Assembly (NCBI GenBank): GCA_017506865.1
Contig: JAFCMP010000090.1
Span: 682,001-746,000, forward strand
Origin: Tribonema minus
Lineage: Eukaryota; Sar; Xanthophyceae; Tribonematales; Tribonemataceae
Direction of reading: 5' to 3'
Length of the DNA: 64,000 nt
The first letter of the stretch is position 1; each line of letters starts with the position of its first letter. Positions 45,349 to 54,209 of the stretch are shown one piece after another. The notes beneath the pieces are model-generated. The model was not told where the DNA came from. It saw nothing but the letters and a program-made list of their open reading frames with translations, and did no database searches. The position numbers were made by a program, and so were the translations under genes.

Positions 45349-47754
45349 TTACTCATGGCCTCCATACTTGCCCTCCCATCGAAACCCCGCTTCATTCAAT
45401 TGGTCGACTTGATCACCAGACAATCTCTCCCTGTACCTGCGCTGATTTGTTTGCCACGTGCCGACGTGAAATGGCTTGCCGTCCATATCGACTGATGTTC
45501 GATTTGACATGCCCCCTGCATCACGTGCAATGCACCATGCTTTGAGGTTGGCATTCCAAGCCCCATCAGGCATGCTGATCTGGTGCACACTCTCCAACAT
45601 GGCGCTCCGCTCAGCAGAGAGCGTGCCAGCTGCTGCCGCTCTGCGCTGCGTGCGACACCATTCTCCCACAGCAAACTCCTCACCCCCTATCGTGTATGTG
45701 GTTCTACTCCCTACTGGGCCTTCAGCGCATGCAAGACGCCACGCCTCAAAACTCGCCTCCCATGGATGGCGCTTTCCCTCTATGAACCCAACTTCCTGCA
45801 GCTTGGCGATTCGCTCGTCACTGAGCGTGCTCTTCTTGATAGCCATGCGCTGCCTGTTCTGCCAATCCCCGACAGCATACTGTTGACCGTCCACCGTGAT
45901 CCGCGTCCTTTGTTTGACCTCCCCCTGATGGCGCGCCAGTTTCCATATCTCAAACATCTTTTCCCACCTCCACTCTGAAAAGCCGACTATGCCACGTCCA
46001 ATGACGCTGATGGCTTTTTGCACGGCCTCCTTCTCCGCAGCCCTGTCGACGTTCTTGAGTGACGGCGCCATGGAGTGAATGGTCTGCTCCCAGCCGGGGT
46101 GATCCTGGCAGAGGTCAACCATCGCTTCTGGTGTGCTCCACACCATTACCGTGGCAATCTCTTTGCCAGCGTAGAGACGTACACTTCGGAATGCCCTCTG
46201 CCTGTAGAGATTATGCTCTCCCACACTTTGGATGAACACGCAATCTACAGCAGGAATGTCAATGCCGTCATCAAATACGTGCACCGAGGAGATCACACGT
46301 ACATGATTTCGATCACCCTTGCTCATCCACTTGATCGTAGCATCCCTCTCCGCTGCTGGAGTTGTTCCGGTAATGATGCGTGCCTCCATGTGCATACTCT
46401 GCCGGGCAAACTCCGCCTCCAGCAGTCGCACTATCTCCGTGGCGTCCGCGATGGTGGGTGAGTAGAGTAGGTGACGGCGTGGTCCATACCCTAGGCGCAT
46501 CGTGGCGGTGACGATAAACTCTGCCTGTGTCTCTATACCAGCCGCATCGACATCAACGTTGCGCGGGAGAATGTATCGTTGTGGCACAATGATGCCTGTG
46601 TCTATAGCCTCCGTGATCGTCATGATGTATTGCCTGCCTTCATCGCTGCTCATGATGCTCGCAGGTATGCCGCGCCATGTGCCTGACACCAGAAGTATGT
46701 CTTTCGTCAGCGATGTGAGCTCACCGAGCTGACTGTGATTATAGTGGTGTGCCTCATCATATATGACCAGCAGCTTCTCTCCCTTTTCCTTCAGCGCCTC
46801 TGCCACCTTGGCTGCGGACTTGTACGTCGTGTGAATGACGCACATGCCGTCTGCTCCGCCATCTTCCTCCAACACACTCAGCACATCACTGTCTGTGCTG
46901 CCATCCGTGTCAAACAGGATGGACGTGTATGCGCGTCCGTCACTGTCCAGCACCGCATCGAACCTACGCTTCGTTTGCGAGACCTGACACCTGCGTGGTG
47001 ACGCTACCACCACCGTGGTAAACCTGCGTGCCACTTCGTGCAGGCACAGGAGAATGCAGGCTAGTGTCTTACCGGCGCCAGGCACGACACCAAGTACATA
47101 AGGACCCTCAGTGGCAAAAGCTTTTGCCATTGAGCACAGCGCGTCCTGCTGCCACTTCCTGAGGTTCTGGCTGTTGGCGACGTCATCCCCAGCTACAGCC
47201 ACGGGTGCTTTGGGCTCCTGTTCTGCTGCTGCTGCAAGCAATGCTGTTGAGCTTTTGCTCAGGAGTGTGAAGTTAAGCCTGTGGGAGTCCACCACCGTTC
47301 TCGGAGTGAAACCTGATGTGGACAGGAGGTGAGTACGCACGTCTGGATTGCTGATACGCATGCCGATGATGGCTGAATAAAATGCCCCGAGCGATTTTGG
47401 ACCCACAGGCTCACGCTCGTGTTTTACCTGTGCACCTTCCCACGCTTCGTACAGGACGGCACCGTCATAACCGAATTGGTCGCCCGGCGCCTTGGACAGC
47501 TTCTGAATGCGCAGCTGTCTGGCTTCGTCATACAAGGTGATGAATCCCGCATCCATGAAATCATCGAAGCCCATGTTGGTCCAGTGCACCGCTCGCCTGG
47601 CTCCAGCTGGGAAATGGTCCAGAGATTTGAAGGCTGCCTCCTCCACGATCTGCCATTCGGGCTTGATGCGAAGGTTGCTGGCACGGTCACTCTGCTCTAC
47701 AATAACATTTCTCTTGCCAAGCATGCTGTCGGTGGTGTGCGCTGCTGCAGACAT
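45349..47754 (-). CDS. SF2 helicase with helicase-associated (HA) repeats
   Basis: 801 residues. Walker A PGAGKT at 225-230, DEAH at 333-336, SGTW (motif III) at 357-360 and motif VI RQRAFRSVR at 518-526 define a DEAD/DEAH-like restriction-helicase type motor. Three HA repeats (PF03457 style: W...F..W..A...G....R....G..F.VG.W...QR) occupy about 610-795, with an HA-like unit also near the N-terminus (WTNMGFDDF). Such DEAH+HA proteins are frequent in marine giant viruses and their hosts; DNA or RNA unwinding in transcription or repair is likely. The ATG at 47754 is followed by no better Met before the domains. Confidence 0.85.
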   Translation of the reverse strand: MSAAAHTTDSMLGKRNVIVEQSDRASNLRIKPEWQIVEEAAFKSLDHFPAGARRAVHWTNMGFDDFMDAGFITLYDEARQLRIQKLSKAPGDQFGYDGAVLYEAWEGAQVKHEREPVGPKSLGAFYSAIIGMRISNPDVRTHLLSTSGFTPRTVVDSHRLNFTLLSKSSTALLAAAAEQEPKAPVAVAGDDVANSQNLRKWQQDALCSMAKAFATEGPYVLGVVPGAGKTLACILLCLHEVARRFTTVVVASPRRCQVSQTKRRFDAVLDSDGRAYTSILFDTDGSTDSDVLSVLEEDGGADGMCVIHTTYKSAAKVAEALKEKGEKLLVIYDEAHHYNHSQLGELTSLTKDILLVSGTWRGIPASIMSSDEGRQYIMTITEAIDTGIIVPQRYILPRNVDVDAAGIETQAEFIVTATMRLGYGPRRHLLYSPTIADATEIVRLLEAEFARQSMHMEARIITGTTPAAERDATIKWMSKGDRNHVRVISSVHVFDDGIDIPAVDCVFIQSVGEHNLYRQRAFRSVRLYAGKEIATVMVWSTPEAMVDLCQDHPGWEQTIHSMAPSLKNVDRAAEKEAVQKAISVIGRGIVGFSEWRWEKMFEIWKLARHQGEVKQRTRITVDGQQYAVGDWQNRQRMAIKKSTLSDERIAKLQEVGFIEGKRHPWEASFEAWRLACAEGPVGSRTTYTIGGEEFAVGEWCRTQRRAAAAGTLSAERSAMLESVHQISMPDGAWNANLKAWCIARDAGGMSNRTSVDMDGKPFHVGTWQTNQRRYRERLSGDQVDQLNEAGFRWEGKYGGHE

Positions 47755-48044
47755 GTCTGATGCTGTTGCTTGTTTGCAAGGTTGTGAAGGATGGAGTGAC
47801 AGCCTCTATTTATTTGCGAATCATGAATCTCAACACAATAATTAATGTTGAATCTGCCAATATTCGAATATCTTGAAGGCTGAATCCTGTAGGAATTAAA
47901 TTGCATCAGATTCGTTCAGGTTCAAGCAATGCTCACCTATTAAAGATGTGATGGACATGTCATCATCTGTATGTCATGGTTGAGACACGCAACACGTGCA
48001 TATTCCACAAAGTTGCGCAGCAGAACAGTTAAATATCAATTCAT
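47755..48044. other. Intergenic region, AT-rich
   Basis: 290 bp with TATTTATTTGCGAATCATGAA and an imperfect GAAT-rich stretch (47810-47880) that could hold the helicase promoter. No ORF is supported. Confidence 0.4.
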
Positions 48045-48473
48045 TTATGCACAATCGAACTCAATGGCATACGCCTCCTCCAATGTCAGCAGGAGTGACA
48101 CATCCCTAGGCATGTATGAGTAGTCCACGACAACCCCATGCTTGAGTGCAAATGTCATGGGTGTCCAAAACAGCAGCTCGTTTTTCATATACACAAAGCT
48201 CTCCAGGTCAGCAGGCTGCAAGTGTATCACATCAATGTATTCCATGAGCAGCTGGTCCGTGTCGAACAAGTTGCCTGTGCCCCACAGAGGGATGTGCATC
48301 GCTACAGCTGTGACTCTGTCATCTTGGAATCTCGCCATCTCACTCAGTTCTTGGAGCGTGGCCATCTCTTGTGCCCCCCAAAACGTCAAGAAAAAGTATG
48401 GTGTCGGCACCAGCTCAAACAGAGGCCGTGGCTGCTGCTCAAACTCTCCAAGCTTGTAACACAGTGCGTTCAT
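48045..48473 (-). CDS. Hypothetical acidic soluble protein
   Basis: ATG at 48473 (142 residues); the open frame extends upstream to a GTG at 48521. The protein is rich in Leu/Phe/Glu and has no Cys pairs, membrane helices or known motif. A CAATATAAG element lies about 50 nt upstream of the ATG. Confidence 0.55.
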   Translation of the reverse strand: MNALCYKLGEFEQQPRPLFELVPTPYFFLTFWGAQEMATLQELSEMARFQDDRVTAVAMHIPLWGTGNLFDTDQLLMEYIDVIHLQPADLESFVYMKNELLFWTPMTFALKHGVVVDYSYMPRDVSLLLTLEEAYAIEFDCA

Positions 48474-48723
48474 GGCCTTGAGAGTTGTGACTTGTTGGAA
48501 GCACAGAGTTTCGATCAGCACTTATATTGTTACAGTTCAACGAATCTTATTTGTACCTGTACACTAGAGATTCACAGTCCAATCGAATCGAACAAGAATA
48601 CACCAGGATTCAAAAACATAAAAAACACAACTGTTTCGATTCGATCAGCGCAATGCATTTTTTTTGATACATTTACCAAAGCTTCACACTGCTGTTTCGA
48701 TTCGATCCGCTCTATACACAATC

Positions 48724-48897
48724 ATGATGAAGACCAATGCCGATGTCAAGGCTCTCCTAGAACAGCAGAGCGAAGCGTCATCGAGTGCTGAAGCTGCGGC
48801 CAAGTGTGCATATGCTGACAATGTGCAAAAATGGAAGCAAGAGCGGGCCGCTCAGGCGCACCGGGAAAAAGACCTGTGGCAGAGTCTCAACAATTAA
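48724..48897 (+). CDS. Small coiled-coil protein
   Basis: 57 residues from ATG, forming one amphipathic helix (KALLEQQSEASSSAEAAAK, then NVQKWKQERAAQ). TCTATACAC lies upstream. Two direct repeats CTGTTTCGATTCGATC at 48630 and 48691 precede it. Confidence 0.45.
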   Translation: MMKTNADVKALLEQQSEASSSAEAAAKCAYADNVQKWKQERAAQAHREKDLWQSLNN

Positions 48898-48907
48898 ACA
48901 CGTTATA

Positions 48908-50182
48908 CTATATACTCATGCTCTCAACTTGTTCACGCCAGTGTCTCCAATACCGTCGCCAGAGCGCTGTTACAAGGTTGTAAAGCTGCTGCCTCTGTTG
49001 CGGCCATCCTGCCTGGCGCGGTCTGCTGGTGTATCCTTCAAAGAATGCTTCCCACACGTTGCGTGGTGCTATAGACATGAACTTGAGCATGTCAAAGTCT
49101 TTGAAGGTGCTCGCCAGGTTGCGGTCAATACCGACAACTGACGTTGTGCGATCAAAGTCTAGCACAAACACTCTGCCGTCCGGAACAAGCATGAAGTTCC
49201 CTCCATGTGCATCACCATGTACCATGCCGTTTCTATGCAGTGCGAAAAGTATTTGCCCAACCTTTCGAGCTATACTTCGCTTGTTGGTGAGTGAAAGAGT
49301 CTGATCACTAAATGCTGCCCTCAAGTTCCTGCCTGATATACGTGTCATCACCACCAGGCCCACCTTGTCGCCCCCTGCTTTCATTGTCATTGCAGATGTG
49401 ATTTCAGCCGTAAGCACCAGGGGTGTACCGTTGTTGGCTTCCAACTCGTGAATCATCTGATGCGTTCTCACACCATATACAAAGTCACAATATCGCGTTG
49501 TTCTCCACTCGTGCACTTGGCCATTCATATTCACATCCATTGCATGTGCTTCATCGCCTCGCTGTATGCGCGTGACCTTCAGAACATGATGCACATTGTT
49601 CAAGTTTACCATGTTCATCACGACTCCGTAGGCGCCGTGGTCCATTAGTGCTGTAATTCTGTAACCGAGCCTACCAACAGGCATCGCTTCAGTCATGGCC
49701 CGACAAGGATCACCAAGATCTGGATGTATGTCGATTTGCAGCACATTGCGGAGCGACTGGATGGTGTCATTGTCCAGCATACAGGGATGAGCATCCCTCT
49801 GCCGTTCTGACACTTGCTTCTGCATGTAATGTCGCCACCTGACAACGACGTCAGTCTGCAGTTGACGAACTTGAAGACTTGCACGCGCGCGGGCCAAGGC
49901 CCCCACAAGACGCTGGTTTGTTGCTGCTTGGCGTTGCTCAGGGCTAACAGCACGAGTCAGTGGTGAACCGAGAATTCTACTGCATACTGCAAACTGCCTC
50001 CTCTTGGGGGTGTCCATTTCAGGCGTTAGAATTGCCCCCTTCCATTCATCATATGCCGCCCTCTTTGCCGCTCTGTTTCTGCCATCACCTTTCGATTCCC
50101 GCAGAAACAAGATCCACGGATTCGGTGCCATGCACCTGTTCGCTTTTGTCGTATAGCATGTGGGCCTTTCACATGGCGGCAT
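48908..50182 (-). CDS. Protein kinase-like fold protein
   Basis: From ATG 50182, 424 residues. The N-terminus includes NPWILFLRESKG...AAYDEWKG, an HMG/YABBY-like short segment, then a basic helical region. The kinase part has a Gly-rich loop DHGAYGVV (181-188), Lys202 in VLKVT, catalytic VHGDAHGGNFML (321-332; Asp324) and metal site VFVLDFDRT (Asp342; DFG appears as DFD). The HGDAHxGN form recalls aminoglycoside/RIO-like atypical kinases. Protein or small-molecule phosphorylation is likely; substrate unknown. A TATAT box (50251-50260) shared with the next gene lies 70 nt upstream. Confidence 0.8.
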   Translation of the reverse strand: MPPCERPTCYTTKANRCMAPNPWILFLRESKGDGRNRAAKRAAYDEWKGAILTPEMDTPKRRQFAVCSRILGSPLTRAVSPEQRQAATNQRLVGALARARASLQVRQLQTDVVVRWRHYMQKQVSERQRDAHPCMLDNDTIQSLRNVLQIDIHPDLGDPCRAMTEAMPVGRLGYRITALMDHGAYGVVMNMVNLNNVHHVLKVTRIQRGDEAHAMDVNMNGQVHEWRTTRYCDFVYGVRTHQMIHELEANNGTPLVLTAEITSAMTMKAGGDKVGLVVMTRISGRNLRAAFSDQTLSLTNKRSIARKVGQILFALHRNGMVHGDAHGGNFMLVPDGRVFVLDFDRTTSVVGIDRNLASTFKDFDMLKFMSIAPRNVWEAFFEGYTSRPRQAGWPQQRQQLYNLVTALWRRYWRHWREQVESMSI

Positions 50183-50250
50183 TGCCTTGACTGTACAATG
50201 CAAACATAAAAGTTTGCAGCTGGTGTGTATTTGCACACCATGGCATGCGA

Positions 50251-50260
50251 TTATTATATA
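50251..50260. promoter_or_regulatory. Divergent TATA-like element TTATTATATA
   Basis: 23-32 nt before the ATG at 50283 on the plus strand and about 70 nt before the kinase ATG on the minus strand. Confidence 0.5.
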
Positions 50261-50282
50261 GCACAACCATCAGCAATCAGCA

Positions 50283-50468
50283 ATGGAGTCCGACTGCGGT
50301 TCTCAATCACATGATCACAAGCACAGATCACCTCTGCGTGCTTCACGTGCCCTAACACGCACAGCATCTGAGCTTCTTGCGATAGAGCGCCGCCGCATGT
50401 CAGCTTCAGGCAGCACTGCCTCTCTGACAAACACCAATAGCCATGGTGAGTGTACGATGCTTTCCTAG
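50283..50468 (+). CDS. Small Ser/Arg-rich protein
   Basis: 61 residues from an ATG placed 23 nt after a TATA-like element: His/Arg/Ser-rich and probably disordered (HKHRSPLRASRALTRTAS). CATG|GTGAGT at 50441-50450 looks like a donor site, but joining it to the next ORF does not keep frame, so I treat this as unspliced. Confidence 0.4.
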   Translation: MESDCGSQSHDHKHRSPLRASRALTRTASELLAIERRRMSASGSTASLTNTNSHGECTMLS

Positions 50469-50518
50469 TGTGTGATCTACATAATTTCAAATTTATTGTA
50501 ACTGCTCTCTAGCAAAGC

Positions 50519-50818
50519 ATGAACTATGACCTATGGTGTGTGGTCTTCAATTACTTAGGGATCGAAGAAAAGGTACGTTACAAATTCCCTCCTGCGAGGA
50601 TCGACATGCACAGGTTTGAGGAAAAGCTAGCAGATCATCTGCGCATGAGGCGCATGTGCACTACTTGTAACGGCAGTGAAACATTGCGTGTCATCAGAGT
50701 AACATCTCGCAAGGCATTATGTACAATGATCAAGGGAAGCAATGTCTCACATTGGAAGCAACTTGTTGAAAATGAATTTTACCTGACAAATTACTCTAGT
50801 GAATTCTATTTTATTTGA
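50519..50818 (+). CDS. Hypothetical protein
   Basis: 99 residues from ATG, preceded by AAATTTATTG 30 nt upstream, close to the AAATATATTG element. MCTTC is the only Cys pair. No motif recognised; the balanced composition suggests a real soluble protein. Confidence 0.5.
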   Translation: MNYDLWCVVFNYLGIEEKVRYKFPPARIDMHRFEEKLADHLRMRRMCTTCNGSETLRVIRVTSRKALCTMIKGSNVSHWKQLVENEFYLTNYSSEFYFI

Positions 50819-50962
50819 TGTTGGCATTGCTGCACAGAAAAAGTATGCATGCAGCACAGTGTAGCATCAGAGTCAACAGAAGGCAAACACAAACAGCAGA
50901 GATGAACCTCAATTATATTACAACTCAAGCAGCACATGCCAGCAGCCGCACACATGGCGCAG

Positions 50963-51259
50963 CTACTTGCGACGCTCCTGTGCCGGGTCACTGAGTGGAC
51001 CGAATGTGACATGTATGTATGCGTTTTCACCTCGTACTTTCTTGAAGGAGTACTTCTGCATGCTACGCGCAAAGGCTGCATTACTGCCGCCCATGGCTTG
51101 CACCAATTTCTCCTGTGACTTGAAGCATATCATGTACCCTTCCGTGCCACGACGCTTTTCAAAATGAGCAACTTTTCCCTGCAGAGTCACCAATTGTAGC
51201 AGGGGCAAGAACTTGCCATGCGGTACAGCCACGCTCCCCCCCTTGGTCTTCATCGCCAT
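50963..51259 (-). CDS. Small basic protein
   Basis: 98 residues, Lys/Arg-rich, beta-containing (FLPLLQLVTLQGKVAHFEKR, YIHVTFGPLSD). No known motif; nucleic-acid binding is possible. It diverges from the PhyH gene across the iteron-like cluster. Confidence 0.55.
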   Translation of the reverse strand: MAMKTKGGSVAVPHGKFLPLLQLVTLQGKVAHFEKRRGTEGYMICFKSQEKLVQAMGGSNAAFARSMQKYSFKKVRGENAYIHVTFGPLSDPAQERRK

Positions 51260-51329
51260 TGTCTTGAATGGCTGCCTCCGACCTCCGTGATATTTTGAGA
51301 GTGATTACATTAGCCAAAGTATGGGCCAT

Positions 51330-51530
51330 GGGAATATACACGGAGGAATATACTTTGTGTTACATGAACATAACGGCGTATATTCTCCCGCGCGTATATT
51401 CTCCAGCACTGAACAGGATGCATGTCGTGCTGCATAACACTACCTTATACACGGGGAATATACCCCACGGTATATTCTCTCGAGTGCGGTATATTCTCCC
51501 GGTGCAGTATATTCTCCCGGTATATTCCCC
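51330..51530. promoter_or_regulatory. Iteron-like cluster of nine GGTATATTCTCCC motifs
   Basis: Copies at 51330, 51342 (both inverted), 51378, 51394, 51453 (inverted, inside GGGGAATATACCCC), 51469, 51488, 51506 and 51519. The last three are spaced 18 and 13 bp. They lie in the 330-bp divergent gap between the genes at 51259 and 51589. Possible roles: a replication-origin-like site or a multi-site operator. Confidence 0.65.
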
Positions 51531-51588
51531 ACTCCACACAGTTGTTATCTGTCTCACTCCCCAATCCTTTGCCTCCACGGCCAAGAGG

Positions 51589-52672
51589 ATGAATCTTATA
51601 CCGGAATACAGGAGTTTCAACGTTGCGGTAGAGGGGGTGAAAGCCGCACTGGAGCGAGACGGAGTTGCGGTGGTGCCTGGGGTGATTTCGGCAGAATCGC
51701 TGCCTTCACTGAGGAATAGCATGTGGGAGACATTTGAGACACTTACTGAGGGTCGTTTGCAGCGTGGAGACCCTGCCACATTTTCCGTAATGTCAGATTT
51801 TTATCCTATACACTCCATGCTGTACCAGCACTGGGGGTTGGGGCATGCACAATATGTCTGGGATGTCAGGGGCTCAGCTGGTGTGATCAGGACCTTCTCT
51901 GAGCTCTGGGGCACAAACGACCTCATCACCAGCTTTGACGGCGTGTCTCTGCATTTGCCGTTTGAAGATACCAAGAAGGTAAGATGGTTATAGCAACTTC
52001 ACATGCATGTTACTGCTTGGTTTCGAATTTGATACGTGCTATCAATGCTCACAATGCTCACACATTCAACTTGCTTGCTTTCCTCGAATTCAGGGGTTCT
52101 ATCGCGGCAACGACTGGCTGCATACCGATCAGAGGTCGTCCCGTAATGATTTGGTGTCATACCAAGGCGCCGTCAACCTGTATGATGTCAACGCCGGCGA
52201 CGCCACCACAAGAGTGTTGACAGGGAGCCATGTGCTGCACCGCGAGTACATGCAGCACTTCAACATTGACACGGGGAGCGCTGATTGGCACAAGATGCCA
52301 AAGGATGCGGTGGAGGAGCATGTCAACTTCTTTTTGGAGAGGGGATGCGAAAAGGCATGTGTGCTGGCCAACGCGGGGGACATGGTACTATGGGATAGTC
52401 GGACAATGCATCAAGGCGTGGAAGCGCAAAAGGGGCGCGCGCAACGTAACACTCGCTCTGTTGTGTACGTTTGCATGGTGCCGAGGTCGACAGCAACGCC
52501 TGCAGCGCAGCGGAAGCGCAAGCAGATTTTTGCTGACAAGCGCATGACTACGCACCTCCCCCAGCAGGCTAAGCTCTTTCCCAAGATGCCTCGTACATAT
52601 GGTGGCGCGGCGCCCTCTGTTGGTGCTCTGCCCGATCCTGTGCTTACGCAGGCGGCGCGTCGCCTGATTTGA
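51589..52672 (+). CDS. PhyH-family Fe(II)/2-oxoglutarate dioxygenase, two exons
   Basis: Exons 51589-51978 and 52094-52672 give 322 residues. Iron ligands: WLHTDQ (His140, Asp142) and WDSRTMHQG (His236); the 2OG-binding Arg lies in RNTRSVVYV about 10-15 residues later. The N-terminal region with DGVAVVPGVISAESL is the usual first strand and helix of PhyH. The 115-nt intron is required to join SFDGVSLHLPFED to GFYRGNDWLH in one frame. Hydroxylation of a lipid or small molecule, or of a protein residue, is expected. ATG in good context, about 60 bp after the iteron-like cluster. Confidence 0.85.
51979..52093 (+). other. Spliceosomal-type intron of the PhyH gene (115 nt)
   Basis: Donor AAG|GTAAGA, acceptor CGAATTCAG|GGG; phase 0. 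The intron contains in-frame stops, and the domain is only complete when it is removed. Confidence 0.8.
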
Positions 52673-52862
52673 GTTTTAAATACGCAAGGCCAATGCCACG
52701 GAATCGCAATCGCAGTAAATAAATTCCGCAAGTTTCTCAGTGTTCTGTTGTCAACTACTGAGCTTGTCATTGTGTGCTTCTGTGTTTAGTACTTGTGCAT
52801 GACATACACGCACTGTGGCAATTATGGTGCTAAAATAGTCTAACAGTCACTTATACCTTCAG

Positions 52863-53396
52863 ATGATGGCTGTTCTGAGGCAATACAATGAAGCACTGCA
52901 TCTTGTGGTGGACTTCATGACTCTCAGTGATCACAAAGCAATGGCAGAAGCGTGCAGGGTGCCGGGCTACCGAGGTAGTTTCTTTGTGATTCGAGCGCGT
53001 GCATTCACTCACTTAATTCAGCAGTTGAAGCCAGTAAATGAGCTTAAAGCTTACACTAGGATAGGCTACTGTCTTTGGTCCTGTACACAAGCACCATCAG
53101 CGAAGCAAGAGCTACCTGCTGCTAGTGCAATGGCTTGCACACTTTGGAAGACACTGGAGCAGCTCTTCTTTATGCGAGCACTGGGGCCGGGTGACAGAGA
53201 TGGTGATGCTGTGTTTGACCAATTGTTCAAAAAGGGTGTAAGCATGCACGACGCAAGATACTCGCACTCTAGACAGTCTCAAGACTATGTGCTCAAAGGC
53301 ATGCAGCTTTGGCACAGGGCTAACGCATTGCTGCAGTTGCAGAAACAAGCTCATATGCAGCACATTGTGATGCACTGCGACGCAAATGGACAGTAA
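52863..53396 (+). CDS. Hypothetical protein, founder of a tandem pair
   Basis: 177 residues from an ATG. It contains MTLSDHKAMAEACRVPGYRG, a small helical domain, ARAFTHLIQQLKP and LGPGDRDGDAVFDQLFKKGV. No known family recognised. A damaged second copy lies downstream at 53619-54061. Confidence 0.55.
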   Translation: MMAVLRQYNEALHLVVDFMTLSDHKAMAEACRVPGYRGSFFVIRARAFTHLIQQLKPVNELKAYTRIGYCLWSCTQAPSAKQELPAASAMACTLWKTLEQLFFMRALGPGDRDGDAVFDQLFKKGVSMHDARYSHSRQSQDYVLKGMQLWHRANALLQLQKQAHMQHIVMHCDANGQ

Positions 53397-53420
53397 CTAT
53401 TGGCAAATGCATGTTGGAAA

Positions 53421-53651
53421 CTACCTCTTTCTGCCACTGCGTCTCGGGCTCTTGCCTTTCATTAATTTCGATTTTGAAGCCTTTTTTGATCTCGAGCTCT
53501 TCTTTGCCTTATTGCTCTTTGCTCTTTTTCTACTAGCAGATCGAAGCACCACAGGTTTGACACTAGTGGACTATTCGTCCTCTAGAATGGAGTCATACCA
53601 ATCTGCATCTGCAGAGGTGTGCCTGTGCTCAGCACCATCATGACTATACAT
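53421..53651 (-). pseudogene. Small basic protein gene interrupted by an in-frame amber stop
   Basis: Minus strand, ATG at 53651. The 77-codon frame reads an acidic part (TSADADWYDSILEDE), then TAG at 53571-53573, then STSVKPVVLRSASRKRAK and a Lys/Arg/Ser-rich tail (KKSSRSKKASKSKLMKGKS) ending in TAG at 53421. Such basic tails are typical of protamine- or H1-like DNA-condensing proteins. The coding character on both sides of the TAG in one frame suggests either a nonsense mutation or programmed readthrough. Confidence 0.45.
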
Positions 53652-54061
53652 GATCACGATGCAATGGCCAAGGCGTGTGGAGTGCTTGGTCATCGCGGTG
53701 GCTACTTTAAAGTTCGAGCACGTGCATTCTCTCACATGCTTCAGCAGCTAAAGCCATCAATGGAGGTTGATGCGTACACCAGGACAGGTTACTGCAAGTG
53801 GACGTGCACAAGAGAGCCTGCAGCACAGCAAGAACCACATGCAGCAATGGTTTGCAGGCTGACGAGCTCCTCTATATGCGAGCTCTTGGACCGGGTGATA
53901 GAGACGGTGATGCTGTGCTGGAAAAGTTGTTCAAGACTGGCACAAGCATGCATGTCATGCGGAACTCGCATGCCTTGCGGTACTCTCTGTGCTTGCCGTC
54001 CCTCTTGCGATTCAAGGCAAGAGATTCAGGGTTTGCGTTATTCCATGCGCGAATCTCATAA
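53619..54061 (+). pseudogene. Decayed tandem duplicate of the 52863 gene
   Basis: From about 53652 the frame reads HDHDAMAKACGVLGHRGGYF, matching HKAMAEACRVPGYRGSFF of the upstream copy, then ARAFSHMLQQLKPSMEVDAY. Alignment shows a 13-nt deletion near 53855, after which LLYMRALGPGDRDGDAVLEK continues in another frame. The N-terminal 17 codons are also missing. Both lesions prevent a full product. Confidence 0.7.
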
Positions 54062-54209
54062 CACGGAGATTTTCCCATCTGAGCGCGAATCTTCTGTACC
54101 GAATCCTATTTGAATAAATGTACGAATCTGATTCGCCAAACCCCACGCACACACAAATCACTTAATCCTGTACCACAAGCATCACTACCATTCCTGACCG
54201 ACCGGACAA

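Noticed and set aside
50283..50818. Splicing of the 50283 ORF into the 50519 ORF through CATG|GTGAGT and CTCTCTAG
   Set aside because: The donor is phase 1 while the acceptor frame would then hit a stop within two codons; each ORF also has its own TATA-like element.
53386..53643. Phe/Leu-rich plus-strand ORF of 85 codons
   Set aside because: Antisense of the Lys/Arg/Ser-rich minus ORF; the hydrophobic run mirrors Lys codons and the frame overlaps the end of the 52863 gene.
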